A stretch of DNA of 64,000 nucleotides from Latrodectus hesperus (GCA_037975125.1 CM075860.1:40977893-41041892), one strand, 5' to 3'; counted from the first letter of the stretch, positions 14,262 through 26,458 are shown. Numbers and translations are program-made. Notes: generated from the sequence alone by a model not told the origin.

Positions 14262-14690
14262 CATGGACCTTGAGGATGAAGGAAGAGAAAACATTGGCGA
14301 TTATTGAGAGAAAGGTCCTAAGAACTATTTTTGGTGCTGTTTTGGAAAATAACACCTGGCGAAAACGGTATAAATTTGAACTGTACAAAATCTATGGAGA
14401 AGAAGACATCATTAAATCAATAAAACTATCTAGAATGAGATGGGCAGGCCACCTCATGAGAATGAGTACAGAGAGAACACCAATAAAGGTCTTCAACACC
14501 ACGCCTTTCTGTAGTAGACCAAGAGGAAGACCCAAAAAGAGATGGAAGGACTGCCTGGAAGACTTCAACATACTTAAGGTCAAGAACTGGAGGTCGATTT
14601 CTAGAAAAGGGGTGGAATGGCAGAGACTTCTGAAGAAGACCAAGGCACACAAAGGGCTGTCGAACCAATGCTGATGATGACGATACTATT
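14262..14690 (+). mobile_element. Non-LTR retrotransposon 3' end (RTE-like reverse transcriptase C-terminus)
   Basis: An uninterrupted frame of 134 codons (14270-14674) matches the C-terminal tail of arthropod endonuclease/reverse transcriptase proteins. The family pattern visible is ERKVLRTIFG, a WR.RY..ELY.IY segment, RMRWAGHLMRM, RPRGRPKKRW.D, NWR.I and the final W..LL.KTKAHKGL. The catalytic reverse transcriptase core and endonuclease are absent, so this is a 5'-truncated insertion. The frame ends at a short TGA-rich tail (GCTGATGATGACGA), which fits the simple-repeat ends of RTE-type elements. The clade is an inference; the LINE origin is firm. Confidence 0.8.
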
Positions 14691-14924
14691 TACCGAAGAT
14701 AATACAACATAAAATTAATTAATTAATTTTCTCAAACTGAAGAATGTAAAAATTTGAAAAAATGGATTATGTAAATCTCATTATTTTCTAAATTTTTATT
14801 CATATAAACATGCTTCTTTAAGTATCATAGTCATTTTTATGATAACAAAATATGTTTTTAAGCAATTGTGAATAACAGTTCGGCTTAGTTCTGATTATAT
14901 GGTCACTTCACACACACAAGTTAC

Positions 14925-15000
14925 CCCTTTATCTAGCTGAATGGCTAGCGCGCTGGACTTTATTTAACTATTCGAGGTTCGATTTCCTCGGAATCCATTT
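14925..15000 (+). repeat. tRNA-like SINE head
   Basis: A-box-like GAATGGCTAGCGCGC and B-box-like GAGGTTCGATTTCC at tRNA-like spacing, with no intact acceptor stem. A second tRNA-like head in the opposite orientation follows at 15105-15180. Confidence 0.45.
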
Positions 15001-15104
15001 GAAATTGTTGGCTCAAGTAATAAACTCTCGTGTTCAAAAGGGATCATAAATGTCTATCAAACCAAACACACGAAACCTAGTATTAATTGGATTCTGAATC
15101 ACCA

Positions 15105-15180
15105 AAAACAGCGGAATCAAACTCACAAACTGTTTAACGGAAAACCAAAGCGTTAACCACTCAATCACCAGATCCGCAAA
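15105..15180 (-). repeat. tRNA-like SINE head (family 3)
   Basis: On the minus strand it reads GGTGATTGAGTGGTTAACGC, then GTGAGTTTGATTCCGCTG. The A and B boxes are as in the family 3 copies at 17260, 19985 and 20380. Confidence 0.45.
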
Positions 15181-15800
15181 TAAATGTCTGTTGCAAATTA
15201 ATCAAAAACTATCCCGAATGATTATAACGTTATGTAAAAATTAAAAAAGGTATTTCTATTGAAAAGAAAAACATAAATATATAAGGAAACGAAATTTTTA
15301 TAATATTTAATTTAAATTCAACTGCATAGCTCTTTGCATTGAGCAGTAACTCTGAACAGGTGATTTTGCTTATAGAAAATAAGATACAATATCACTTCAA
15401 GAAGAAGAGAACCGAAGACGGAAAACATGGCGGTTGTTATGTTTTTATGCGTTCCACGAGACGTTTTTTGAGACCCACGAAAATTGAATGCATAAATAGA
15501 ATTTTTTTTTACCACAAGCCTATACACATATGCAATTCAAATTTCTTTTTCTCCTCATTTCAGTATCCAAACAAATAATACCAATCCATCTACGATTACT
15601 GTGTACATTTTACAAGAAGAATCGTAACTCATGTTTATCTTCAATTTCCCTCTCGGAAGCCAGCAGACAATTTCTTACGTGGGGATCCGATGACGTCATA
15701 TTCAAGCACCTAATTCCTTACCGTGAAGTTTCAATAATATAGTTGTTCATGTACATAAAAATAAAAGATCGCTATATTTATATATATATATATATACATA

Positions 15801-16520
15801 TTAGGTTGTGGAATGAGTTCGTAGCATTTTTACCAGAGATTTTTATTTAAACAAAAAACAATAATTATATCAATAAGTTAATCAATTATATATTCTCCAT
15901 TGCTGTTTACAACCTCTTCCTAACCTTCGACCCATTTCTTGATGCCGTTCTGCCACAAATCGCCTGGTCTGGTGTCTAAGCAGTTGTTGAACCAGTTTTT
16001 AAGGACCTCTTGGTGCACTGGGAAATGCTCGAAAAGAATGCCACAGTCAACAAGTAGTTCTACATTGCCCAGCTACATTGCTACATTAATGAAATTTTTC
16101 GACTGAAAAGACTTGATCAACATGTGGTCACACCATACTTCTTCACTACAATTCCAGGCCCTATGTTGCACAAGTCGTCAAAGCCGCACTCCAAGAGCTC
16201 AAATGGGAGGTCCTTCAGCAAATGGGAGGTCGTATTCTCCGGACCAAGCACCGACCGATAACCATCTTTTCCGCTGCTTGTCAAATCATATGAAGGGCGT
16301 TACCTTCAATAACAAAGAGGTCCTTAAAAACTGACTCAACAACTACTTTGACACCAGACCAGACGATTTTTGTCAGAATGGCATCAACAAATTGGTCGAG
16401 GGGTGGGAAAAGGTTGTAAGCAACAACGGCGAAATTATAATTGATTAGCTTATTGATATAATTATTGTTTTTTGTTTAAATAAAAGTCTTTGGTAAAAAC
16501 GCTATGCACACTTATTCCCC

Positions 16521-16522
<2 letters not shown>
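15801..16522. mobile_element. Foldback mariner (two 3' ends joined head to head)
   Basis: The left arm (15801-16012) is the inverted, diverged copy of the right arm (16314-16522). Each arm is the 3' TIR plus the last part of a mariner transposase frame: NGEYIID, the ROW-EKVV-type end and NW.NN..DTRP..F are readable, left arm on the minus strand, right arm on the plus strand. Unique sequence between them (about 16130-16310, +) adds transposase residues of the second catalytic region (HYNSRPYVAQ) and LKWEVL. Both ends abut TA. There is no 5' transposase half, so the copy is not autonomous. It could be two independent truncated insertions, but two 3' ends at the exact outer borders favour a single foldback element. 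Confidence 0.75.
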
Positions 16523-16744
<222 letters not shown>

Positions 16745-16749
16745 GATGT

Positions 16750-17255
16750 AATTTCAAACACAAAACAGAAAGTTTCTCGAAAAATGAACGACTCAAGATT
16801 ACGCAATGAAAGTTGACTGTTATCACGATCACGTGCTTACCTTCAAATCAATTCAGAGCGTCAATCAAAAAACGAGACAGCGTGTTGTGGAGATTGCAAA
16901 AAATCTTTCTCAGTTTCCAAGAAGTGTCTCTGACTATCAAGAGTAAAAAAAATTGTAAGATACTTCTCAGCTGTTGTTTTTGTTTTGAAGAAGTTCTAAT
17001 GCCCTCTCCCCTCTTATATCTTTAATTTATTCGATGTAAAGAAAAAATAATTTTTACTTTTGTTTATGTTTTTAAAATTCTTTCTACATGTGAATAACTA
17101 TTACGTTTATAATGTCACAAAAAACGGAAAGTTTGCTGATATACCTGAAGGAACTGTCTGTACTTTGCCAGCGCATTAAGTGTTGAAGTTTTATTTGACT
17201 TGAAAGAGCTTGATCTGTTTGTCGATCAAGGATTATTTTATATACACGAGGGCTA
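16750..17255. other. Unassigned stretch
   Basis: The segment 16790-17025 is open in one + frame for 70 codons, but nothing in it is recognisable. Confidence 0.35.
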
Positions 17256-17259
17256 ACTA

Positions 17260-17390
17260 AATCGGGATTTACATTTTAAAGAGTTATTCCGAACCACTAC
17301 ACACATCGAAAATCAAGGCAAGATTTGAACCCGCGAACTGTTGAACTAAAGGACAGAGATCTAACTATTCGACTGCCAATTTAGTGGTTT
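17260..17390 (-). repeat. tRNA-derived SINE (family 3)
   Basis: On the minus strand a tRNA-like head ending in GGGTTCAAATC is followed by a body with GTGGTTCGGAATAA. The same head-body order is seen at 19985-20145 and 20380-20500. Confidence 0.55.
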
Positions 17391-17394
17391 GCCC

Positions 17395-18185
17395 CTAAGC
17401 ATGGATATCATTTCTGCTAAAGTTAATCATATCATTGCAATAAGCTCTGGGGATGTTTTTAAATAGATGACTTTAGCTTTCATTTTAACGGTTCGTCGAT
17501 TCGATTCCCACCTCGGTGTTTAGTGATTTCAAGTCTATTTTATGCCGTAAGCATTACTTTTTGCATTCAAAAAATGAGAAACAACAAACAGAAGAGATAT
17601 ACGTGTAAGTTGGGAGATAGTACATCTCCAAATGTGTTATCCTTTCTGCATCATCTGAATTTTAATAGGTTTCTACTACATTTTATACTGAAAAATAATT
17701 TTCCGCCAACTTATACGTTCTTTAAATTTAAAAATATGCTTTATTAAATAACTTAATAAAAACAGAACATCTTTGAAATCTAAAAATTTCGTGTAAGTCT
17801 TTGTAATGAAAATTTCATCTTTCAAAATAAGTGAAAAAGCAAATTAGCATCAAATTTCAAGTACCGAAATAAATAAATTATAAAAAAACATCTGAAAATG
17901 TTAAATATATAATTAATAATTCACCCATTATATACAATAGTTTCCTAAAATTAAACAAAAAACAATCTATAAATTTTCCTATTTCTATATAATAATCCTA
18001 CTTTTACTCATGCTAAAGTTCATGTCTGCCAATCGACTTAAGATAATAAAAGTGATAAAATCAAGGAAATAAAAGAGTCCTAAAATGGAAGAGGGTTAAA
18101 TTTAATTGATAGTTTTGCATTGTTTTTTGATTCATTACCTCTCTGGTCACTTTTTCACACAAAAACTAATTTGAAGGAAATCTAT
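17395..18185. other. AT-rich stretch
   Basis: No coding signal is seen. A lone B-box-like GTCGATTCGATTCCCACC sits at about 17493-17512, probably another SINE relic. Confidence 0.4.
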
Positions 18186-18374
18186 ATTTCAAATTACGTT
18201 CCGAACGATTACAAATGTTCACGCTTGTGATAAGAATCGAACGCACGAACTGTTAGAGAGAAGAACAAAAATGCTGATGTACATAATTATTACAAAATTC
18301 TTATAGTAACCTCAAATAATGTGTGTGTGTGTGAGAACGCGGGAATATTCATTTTTATATATTTCCCATAGAGC

Positions 18375-18490
18375 CGACCGATGGCGGAGAGGTCAGCGTC
18401 CATAACTTCGAAGCAGTAGGTCCCGTCTTCGATTCCTGGTTCGGGGGTGGATGTATTTTCTCTGTCTTTCTTTATCCCTTCACTTTTGGG
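18375..18490 (+). repeat. tRNA-derived SINE (family 4)
   Basis: A-box GATGGCGGAGAGGTCAG and B-box TCTTCGATTCCTGG are followed by GGTTCGGGGGTGGATGTA and a TTTTCTCTGTC stretch. The same junction (GGTTCGGGCATGGATGTA, then TTTCTCTCTCTG) is found on the minus strand at 61050-61340. Confidence 0.6.
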
Positions 18491-18699
18491 ACGAAGATGG
18501 CACACCCGATGGGTGCTCCACTGTATGAGATCACACAAACTTAGCACAGTAGAATCTACAGAATCTTTATTATTTATTACATTACACGTATTCAGACTTG
18601 TATGCTTGATTCTTGAGATCCGCTTGTAAGTCTTCGTCGATAATAAGACAAATAGCACAATGACAGATGTACAACCACAGAAGAATAACGAAGAAAACA

Positions 18700-18795
18700 C
18701 CTAGGGCCACGGTGGGAATCGAACCCACACTCCTACGCTCTCATGCGATTAGCGGAGTGATACTTTGACCACTCAGCCACGGAGCACCCTATGAG
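18700..18795 (-). repeat. tRNA-like sequence / tRNA pseudogene
   Basis: On the minus strand it has a good D-arm region (GTGGCTGAGTGGTC) and a perfect T-arm (GTGGG, loop TTCGATT, CCCAC). A long variable region resembles class II tRNA, and a CGCTAAT loop would give a serine-type anticodon. The anticodon stem does not pair and the acceptor pairs only in part, so a functional tRNA is unlikely. Confidence 0.5.
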
Positions 18796-19199
18796 CTTAA
18801 GGAAGGAGTAGGTGAAAAAAAGAAGAAAATATTGCGATACAGTATCTTTATTGCGTAAATTTGCTTAGCAATATGCCTTCAGCCAAATCTGATATCAAAT
18901 CAACTATTTTCCAGATGAAAAAACGGGTGATATTTTCATCAAGCTATTGCTGTCCAATATGTTTCTTTATCCCTTCACATGGAAGCAATAGTTTAATATA
19001 GAAAAGAAATAACTGATTTTACTTTTTTCACAATAATTTAAATTCTTTTTAATTATTTGAATTTAAGTATTGTACATATAAAAACCATCTAAAAATTAAC
19101 AACCTAGAATGGAAGTAAAATTCTATTCTATTTCAAGCTAATGCGTAAGAAGTATATTCGATTTTTTTCCGACAAGGAATTGTTATTTATATTCAAACC

Positions 19200-19980
19200 T
19201 GTTAAAAAAAATGTATCTATTAAATCACTTTCTTAATTTTAAAAAGGCGTGTTTATGCGAAATTCGTTCGCCAGAGGGAAAGAGCAGCGCTTCTGGACAA
19301 TGTAAGCACGTGCCAACATCAAGAAAAGAAGCATCCGTCGTCAAAGAGCCTGCACATTCTAAATGCGGGCGTGAAACTAAAAATTTAACCTCACTTGCAT
19401 ATCCATCATTGCTTATTCCACCAGACCAGTTAAGATGGCGGAAATTTACGACCTCGCGAATAGCGAGCGCGCGTCTGTAAGTTACAATTTGTTTGTTTGA
19501 CCTCGTCTAGGTGGCGTGTAGGTACCTTAATTGGATACACACTCGGTTCGTCAACCCCACAAATTTCCAACTTCAGTTCCATTCAGAAAACTGTGGCTGT
19601 CGTTGTTGTCCGGTAGAGGGATACATGCCAATGATTTGGAAACGCAGAGAAACAAGAACAAAACTTGTAGAATTCAGTTTTGCAAAAAGAATGTTCTCCA
19701 TTCAGTTAGGCAGTGTCGTATTTTAAAAGTTGATGAATACCGTTTTAATTTTAACGGTGTGCCTGTCTTTTTTGTGTAGTTAATATGCTTCTATACTATG
19801 TAAAAGTTAGTTTTTAAAGTTGAATAATCCTTTCTTTATTCTATGATAAATGGTAAATTATTGATTAAAAAAGCTTTATTTTAAAACAGGGAAAATAAAA
19901 CTTTTAATAGGGGAATTTGTGGGCAAATGATGCTACAGGTAAGTTGATGGTGGTGTGACATTCTTAAGTTACCATTAACA
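19200..19980. other. Locally CpG-rich stretch, possible unassigned exon
   Basis: The part 19255-19640 is less AT-rich than its surroundings. At 19434 an AAGATGGCGG start context opens a short frame (MAEIYDLANSERAS) that ends at a good donor-like CTGTAAGT near 19476. I cannot tie it to any family and see no matching downstream exon, so it is only a candidate. Confidence 0.2.
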
Positions 19981-19984
19981 CTAA

Positions 19985-20145
19985 AAAATCAGGTTTAATT
20001 TAATCAGGTTAATTAGATCACTTACAGTTTACAGTGGATTTCGAACAACTACAAGCATCCAAAGCGACAGTGGGATTCGAATCCATGAACTGTTGGATTA
20101 AAAACACTGACCATTCTGCGGCCAATTCTGAGTGGTTGAATCAGG
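19985..20145 (-). repeat. tRNA-derived SINE (family 3)
   Basis: The minus-strand head has GGATTCGAATCCCAC as B box and an A-box-like ATTGGCCGCAGAATGGTCAG. The body GTTCGAAATCCACTG... is homologous to the copy about 390 bp downstream. Confidence 0.6.
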
Positions 20146-20374
20146 AGACGAATGTTAAAGGATTAGTTCTTCCTTTCGAAGTAATTTTTGAATCACTGCA
20201 AACACACACGTTCAAGGTAGGATTGCCGAGTTAAGAATTGAACGGATTAAAGTTCATCAATTCTGACTCAATTCCCCTCCCTAGCTCAAGGTCTTATATT
20301 CCGTTGACGTGATGTCAAAGTTCGCAGAGGGATTGGTTTTGTTGTCTCTCAACGGTCATTTTTTGCAAGATAGC

Positions 20375-20500
20375 TAATCAGACCGGGACCTACGTTTTGA
20401 AGTGGATTCCGAACCACTACAAACATCCCTCTCAAAGTGGGATTCGAACCCACGAGCTGTTGAATCGAAGGTAAGTGCGCTAAGCATTTGCAGAGGGGAG
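20375..20500 (-). repeat. tRNA-derived SINE (family 3), best copy
   Basis: Minus strand: GCTCGTGGGTTCGAATCCC, then GATGTTTGTAGTGGTTCGG, AATCCACTTC, then GGTCCCGGTCTGATTAG. This gives the family its clearest body consensus. Confidence 0.65.
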
Positions 20501-20504
20501 TTGC

Positions 20505-21535
20505 CATATCAGATACTGACTAGACAGAAATAAGGGCTTGAAATGAACCTCAATATTTTACCGATAAATGTGTGTTTGCATAACTTATAAACAGAAACGA
20601 TATGATCAGTATTAGCTAAGAAATTCGTATTTCATAAGTTAATATTCACACACACACATAACTATATTTCATAATAAATCTTCCATGTGACGTAAATGAG
20701 TTTTTATAATTATTTTCTTATTTCAGAAAACACTTTTCATCGGCAAAAAATTAACTTATTTCAAAATTGAATTTAATTTCGTAATTGATTATGAAAGCAG
20801 TCAATGCACTTATTCGAAAGAAGATATAAATAGTGAAAATATAAGTATTTATGCAACTTCCTTTGTGCTTGTTTTTTCTTCACTATAATCTATATATATA
20901 AGTGTCACATCTTTCTTTCTCACTCTTTCTACCGTGCATTCTAAAAAAGACACACACTACGTGCAAAGTTTAAAATCTTCATAAACCTCAAAGTCGCGTG
21001 AAGTATGCGAAAATTTAACTTTAGTTTAAGCAGTTAGTCTAGAAATTCCTAAAACTTGACAAATAACTAGAATAAATTTATACATTCATACTATTTTTTA
21101 ACTATATATGTTTGAAGTATTTGTTAAGAAATTAATTAAAAGTAATATCAAAAAAATGTAAAAAATTTTTTTCTGTTTCCAAATATCTTTTTAAACATTG
21201 TTTCTGTATTTCTTTTCTAATATCAAAGTAAATGTACACTTTATTTAGTATTGTAGCGTAAATTTTATTCTAATGTCTGGATGTGATGTATTTTAGTTTT
21301 TTGGAAAAGTAAAACTTTTGATGAAAATATATTTTTTGAGACATAGCATCACATGGAAACCAGTTTGAGAACTATTCTCTGAAGAAGATCATTATTGAAA
21401 AACCCAGCCATTTTTTTTGCAACGCTTCAATTAAATGAATTCATATACAAAAATATGCTCTTCAGAGTAGAGGTTCCTAAATTCGATCCTACTGACTGTT
21501 GAACAATAAGTGTTTTAATGCCAAGTACCTATTGC
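20505..21535. other. AT-rich stretch
   Basis: No gene is recognised. Weak tRNA-like words (CCTAAATTCGATCCTACTG) occur at about 21476-21495. Confidence 0.4.
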
Positions 21536-21539
21536 CCAA

Positions 21540-22095
21540 TTGGCAAAATGTGAGAGACAGTGCTGGAGAATCGATACTCAACACATTAAAAGGGCTGTCC
21601 ATGTCCCATGACATTCATCTGCAGTGTTTGCCTTCCCATGCCGATCCAGAGTGAAATGGAACTGCAGGCACTTTGGCTCAGGTGGGAGCTCGTGGAACCT
21701 CGGAGCCGTTGCCACCTCTCACCTTTTTGGAAATCTTTTCAAGGGTAAGAAACAGGATTAAGACCACAAGGATTGTCCATCCAGAGCACCAAGGACATCA
21801 GTGTTCTCGTACGGGAGGCTCATTGGCTTTAAAAAACAGGAACAATCTACCCTAACCCGCTTTCGAAGTGGTCATCTCACATCATTGAAATTTTCTGAAT
21901 CCTCCAAAAATTTCGAGACCTGTTCCAACTGTTTCGCTGAACAAGCAACTCCAGAACACATTCTCGCGAGATACAAGCAAGATTTATACGACGATCCTTT
22001 GGTGGTGCTGGATTTCTTGGATGTGTTTAACGTTATGGACCTGGTCTGGTGCTGCTGGCCAAACGGGACATGAACAACAGCAACAATAACACGCC
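21540..22095 (+). mobile_element. Non-LTR retrotransposon 3' end (RNase H type), frameshifted
   Basis: The last open part (21840-22073) reads as the post-RNase-H tail of a LINE polyprotein: TRFRSGHLTSLKF, then the zinc-knuckle-like CSNC...PEHIL, then DPLVVLDFL..F..MDLV. The expected final Cys/His of the knuckle is replaced (LARYK), and upstream residues (WELVEPRS, PFW) lie in other frames. The copy is therefore dead. It ends in an ACA-rich tail (AACAACAGCAACAATAACAC). The family resembles multicopy LINEs remembered from spiders and ticks. Confidence 0.7.
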
Positions 22096-22189
22096 AATTA
22101 TTGGATAATGTTATAGCTGATCATTCCTATGAAGCATTTGAGAAAAATTATGCATTAGTTTTGTATTATTTTTCCACGATTATATTGTT

Positions 22190-22330
22190 CATTCTCATGT
22201 CTCTCAAAGGAAGAAATCTGGAAAACTCTAAAGCACACCCTCCGACATGCCTGAACACAAGTGGTAGAAAAGTAACACCCGTCTTCATCTTCGACAGCAG
22301 TTTGAACCGAACCCAAAATCTTCTAATCAG
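22190..22330 (-). repeat. tRNA-derived SINE (family 2), decayed
   Basis: The minus strand carries a head with TTGGGTTCGGTTCAAACTG and a body with TCGGAGGGTGTGC and GAGTTTTCCAGATTT. The order matches 1235-1425. Confidence 0.45.
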
Positions 22331-22424
22331 AAGAAAGTTATGTCTACCACAAGAATATTTCTCGCCAATGTATCTGTGTCTGTCTTTGCAAGGAAAAACA
22401 AGTTTCATTTTCGATTAAAGGAGC

Positions 22425-22565
22425 CAGAAAAAATAGTAATATAGCCTCATTTGAACTACTCTAAATATCGCCAATTCATAACACATTTAATTTACATTGT
22501 TACTATAGCAACCGCCACTAACTGGAATACTTGTCAAGAGCTATTCTTGTTACTGATAGACAGTG
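22425..22565 (+). repeat. Dispersed repeat, copy A
   Basis: CTACTCTAAATATCGCCAA, then TTCATAACACATTTAA and TTACTATAGCAACCGCCACT recur in the same order, diverged, at 57440-57535. No protein or tRNA-like part is visible. Confidence 0.5.
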
Positions 22566-22569
22566 TTCT

Positions 22570-23960
22570 ACTAAGATAGATTGCGGTTTGCTATAGGAGA
22601 TTGTTCGATTTCTGTTTTTAACAAATGCATATGACGGGATGAGTCCTGAATTCAAGGAATCATATTTTATTCCAGAAAGCAAAATTAAAGCATTTAAAAT
22701 TCTCCTAAATCTTGAACACTATTTCTTAAGTATATGCATTCAAACTGTCATTTGATGAAAATATATCTATAACATAAAATACACCAGTAAATTATAACAA
22801 AAAAACCATTATATAAACACATCGTTAAAATTTATTTGGTTTGTGTACAGTTAGTTCTTAGGAGTTGTTTGGTTACTTTACAATAATTCATTACAAACTA
22901 AAGCTAAATATTATTACTTACAGTTTAAAGTGAATTCTGAAGCACTATTATCATTCCTACCCTAAGAGGGAATCGAACGATTGAACTATCAAACTTAAGA
23001 CCGGTCCGCTATTTTCTTTGCTATCAGTTCGGACCGATTGGCATGATAGCGGATCATAAAAATTAAATGAAATTAATTGCGTAATAATAAATTGATAAAA
23101 TCTTTTGAACAAACTTTATTTATATTATTTTGCTGTTTGCAATTAATTATACTTAAAATTATAAAAAAAGCACCTTGAAATTATAATCTTTTATAATCAA
23201 TTCTTGTGGTTCATGTTACATGTATTGTGTTTATTTCTTACCGATAGCTATAAATATACGTTATTGGAGAAAATTACTCAATGATGAAGGATTTCTGTTT
23301 GGATATAATTTACTACAACATAAAAATGCCTAATTAGATATTAAAAAATGCTTTCTGTGAAATGTAAAATAATTATGCTAATTAATATATTAATGCCTAA
23401 AGGAATTTCTAAAGATTCATAAATGTGGCAATTAAAAAAATGCTCTCATTTCTTAGAAATTTAAAAACATTTAATGATCTACTTTCACCGGCTTGATCTG
23501 GATTCATAATTACACACCCTGTCTGGATCTGAAATAAATTTCACTTTCTTTTCCATGATTTAAGTAGAAAGACTAATGACTTCAATTCTTAGAACGTAAG
23601 CTGTATTTAAGAGACGACGCAGTTTTTGGAAATTATGATGCTATAAATTGGGAAATACTAAACGAGGACACACAATCAAAGATATTTCTTTTATCATACT
23701 TGAGTGACTTTAATTCCCATATCAAAATCATAGCTCTCAGTTTGATGCTTTTTATGGTAATTTAATTGGGGAAATGAAGTGAAATCATCAAGATGTCGAT
23801 AAATCAAATTAAATGAAATTACATTAATTACATAATTTTGCATAATATTTCAAATTTTAAGCAGCGCTTTGAATCAAGTTTTACTATTAATTTTATGATA
23901 GATTGAAATTTTTGTTAAAAAAGGCTTAAATAGAGTAAAATGGTAATGGATAATAAAGTA
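22570..23960. other. AT-rich stretch with one SINE relic
   Basis: At 22915-23000 the minus strand shows a family 3 head/body (GTTCGATTCCC, then GCTTCAGAATTCACTTTAAAC). The rest has no recognised feature. Confidence 0.4.
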
Positions 23961-23963
23961 GTA

Positions 23964-25661
23964 CAGTAATCTCCCCCTATAACACTGTACTTTTATGACG
24001 CGATTTCATGTTCTTCGTATAACACGTGATTTATCACATATAATGCGTTCATACCCCAAGTTATATTTTTGTACTGTGAAGTTTATATAATGATTTGTAC
24101 AGTTCACAATCAATTTCGCATAGGTTTGCATATTGTGTAAATTGTGTTCGTATACAATTAAATTAAATTAAATTATTGACCTTTGAACATTCTGCTAAAA
24201 AGATATCGGTGGATTGTTATTTCAGGTATCTCCTACAGCGAATAAACTATAATAAATGTACTAATTAATAACAAACTGAAACTAATAAATATAATAAAAA
24301 ATATTGTAATAATACTGTCGACTAAATATGAAGAAGGGCTACCACGGTAAGCGGATTCTCATTTTTATTGACAGTCAAGCCGCTTTAAAAACGCTCAGTT
24401 CTTTCGAAATCAAATTTAAAATGACTTTGGAATGAAGAAACCTTCTTACAGAACTGGCACCTAGAAACAAGGTGATCCTTGTATGGGTGCCTGGGCATAA
24501 AGGTATCGAAGGTAATGAAAGGGCTGATGAACTTGCTAAACAAGGATCATCTTTTGCTCCCATCTGTTATCGGCTTCATACTATTTGTCAGATGACGAGT
24601 GAGTAGCTTAGGTGGGGAAGGAAGAAGTTCTTATAAATTTACTAATTAATAAAGGTTTATTTACAGAATATTTACAGACATCTTTAAGGTAGCTCCTTCA
24701 TAGTGAGCTCCTTCTTACAATCTCCCTTCTCTCTTACTTCTACACACCTCTCAACATGACCTCTTAAACACTGCCATCTAGTGGCCACTCATTTTTTAAG
24801 TAATAATACAGCTTGATGCTAACACATCGGTGCAGAACCTTTTTGTGGGATCAGTTTGAAGACTGCAAAAACCAATGTTCTTAGATGGGAAAAATGGAAG
24901 ATGTATAAAGCTCGGCTCAACACTCCTGGTAAAACCCACGCTAAAAGTATGATCTGTGGATCATCAGCGAGGATTCCCTCTGAAATTCTAAAATGCTCTA
25001 GGCAAAAGATACGTTTAATCGTAGGCTTCATAACTGGGCACTACTATTTCAGAAAACATCTCCATAAAATGGGACTGTTTCAGCAAGACCCTATCTGCAG
25101 GAAATGTCATATGCAAGAGGAAACGGCCAAGCATATCATTTACGAATGCGAGGCTCTTGCCCTCCCTAGATTAACCTCTTTAGGCATCATCCATACTAGA
25201 GAGTTACACCTAGATTCCATTAAAGGGTTATCGGACTATATTAATAAAGTGGGTGACCCGAGCAACTGGAACTAGGAAACATTGGGTTTGGAGTTAATAG
25301 TACAAAATGCTGATAAAAACAGAGGTGCCCAATGACATACAAACCCAACTCTAAGAAGAAGAAGAAGAATACTGTTTTTGTAATTATTTGATTTATTTAA
25401 AATAAACTGTTTTTTAGTTACATTTGTATAATTTTTTTTTAATATTCTTAATTTGATTTTGATAAAACGCACATATTTCGTTCATATCATAGTTTTTCCT
25501 TAATATTGGGTTTAAACACCCTTCAATGAGAAAAGGTAATTTTGAATCATTTATACATAACGCGTTATACGAGGTCATACGAGCGCGTTTTACGAGAACG
25601 CTCGTACAACGTATTTTCCTATGACGCGGAACTAATATATCGTGTTATAGGGGGATTACTG
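23964..25661. mobile_element. Pogo/Tigger-like TIR element, non-autonomous
   Basis: The left end CAGTAATCTCCCCCTATAAC and the right end (reverse complement CAGTAATCCCCCTATAACAC) form terminal inverted repeats, each flanked outside by TA (23962-23963 and 25662-25663). The inner parts also contain mirrored TATAACGCGTTAT-like words. Start and flank resemble the pogo/Tigger branch of Tc1/mariner. Removing the LINE inserted at 24319-25367 leaves about 650 bp with no transposase, so this is a MITE-like element. Confidence 0.75.
24319..25367 (+). mobile_element. R1/I-like non-LTR retrotransposon, 5'-truncated
   Basis: The first part (24372-24607) is an RNase H segment. It contains ILIFIDSQAALKTL with a catalytic Asp, then VWVPGHKGIEGNERADELAK with the last catalytic Asp, and is broken by one in-frame TGA. 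About 240 bp of unrelated-looking sequence follows. A 139-codon open frame (24856-25275) then gives the protein tail with a Cys/His knuckle (C-x2-C-x8-H-x4-C at CRKC...HIIYEC) and the end SNWN. The element closes with a (GAA)n tail. AATACTGT at 24311-24318 and 25368-25375 is its target-site duplication. RNase H places it in the R1/I group rather than Jockey or RTE. Confidence 0.85.
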
Positions 25662-25739
25662 TACTCGTATTTATAAAATTTTATAATGCCGGCTACTAGG
25701 TTTTTTCATATTCCTGCACTACAAGGGGAAAGAGAGAAA

Positions 25740-25965
25740 GCACCTTATATAGAGGGCATCCAGAGGATGCGCCATCTTGACCTTGAAAGTGGGTCCTCAT
25801 CATTTAAAAGCAGGAAACCTTCAAAACTGGCTTTACACCAGAGGTATCATTTCACATGGGATGACACATTCACATGCTCCAATCACCATTAGCGAACATG
25901 ACGGATCTTCGGTTGGATCAAGATTAGAACTCACAACTTTTCGACAGCAAGAAAGAACGTTTTAA
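25740..25965 (-). repeat. tRNA-derived SINE (family 1)
   Basis: Shares AAAAGCAGGAAACC, GGTATCATTTCACATGG and CATTAGCGAACATGACGG with 6015-6250. The head, on the minus strand, corresponds to 33725-33793 but is degenerate. Confidence 0.6.
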
Positions 25966-26457
25966 TCAGCGCTATCTCATATTTACAAAATTATTTTCCA
26001 TACTTATAAAATCACTAATAAACTATTGCAGTTTTTAATGATTGTAGAATGTTTTTGATAAAAGTGATGTGAAACTAAGAATATATCTTCATCAATCTAA
26101 GTAAGATTTTATTTTATTTCATAAATTGTTAAATCTTATAAAATGATTTAACAATCTATCTTCCAAAATAATTTTGTTAATTATTCATGTAAGAATTCTG
26201 AAAATTTTCTTCCATAAAGAAAAACAATCATAAGAAAAATTACCTTTTTCAATTCAAAAAATTCTAATATATATTCTCGTTTACGCCTATAAAATGCGTA
26301 TAATTCATATAAAATAAAATAATTATTAAACTAACTTTCACAATTGTTGAAACTATATAAGAAATTTATTAAGAGAGCATTAGATCTTAAAAGTCTTTAT
26401 TTATAATATGATTTGCAAAGCTCTTTACTATACACTTTTATATCTGCGTATGTAAGT

Positions 26458-26458
<1 letters not shown>

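Noticed and set aside
18700..18795. Intact tRNA-Ser gene on the minus strand
   Set aside because: The T-arm is perfect, but the anticodon stem does not pair and the acceptor stem pairs only partly; SINE-like copies abound nearby.
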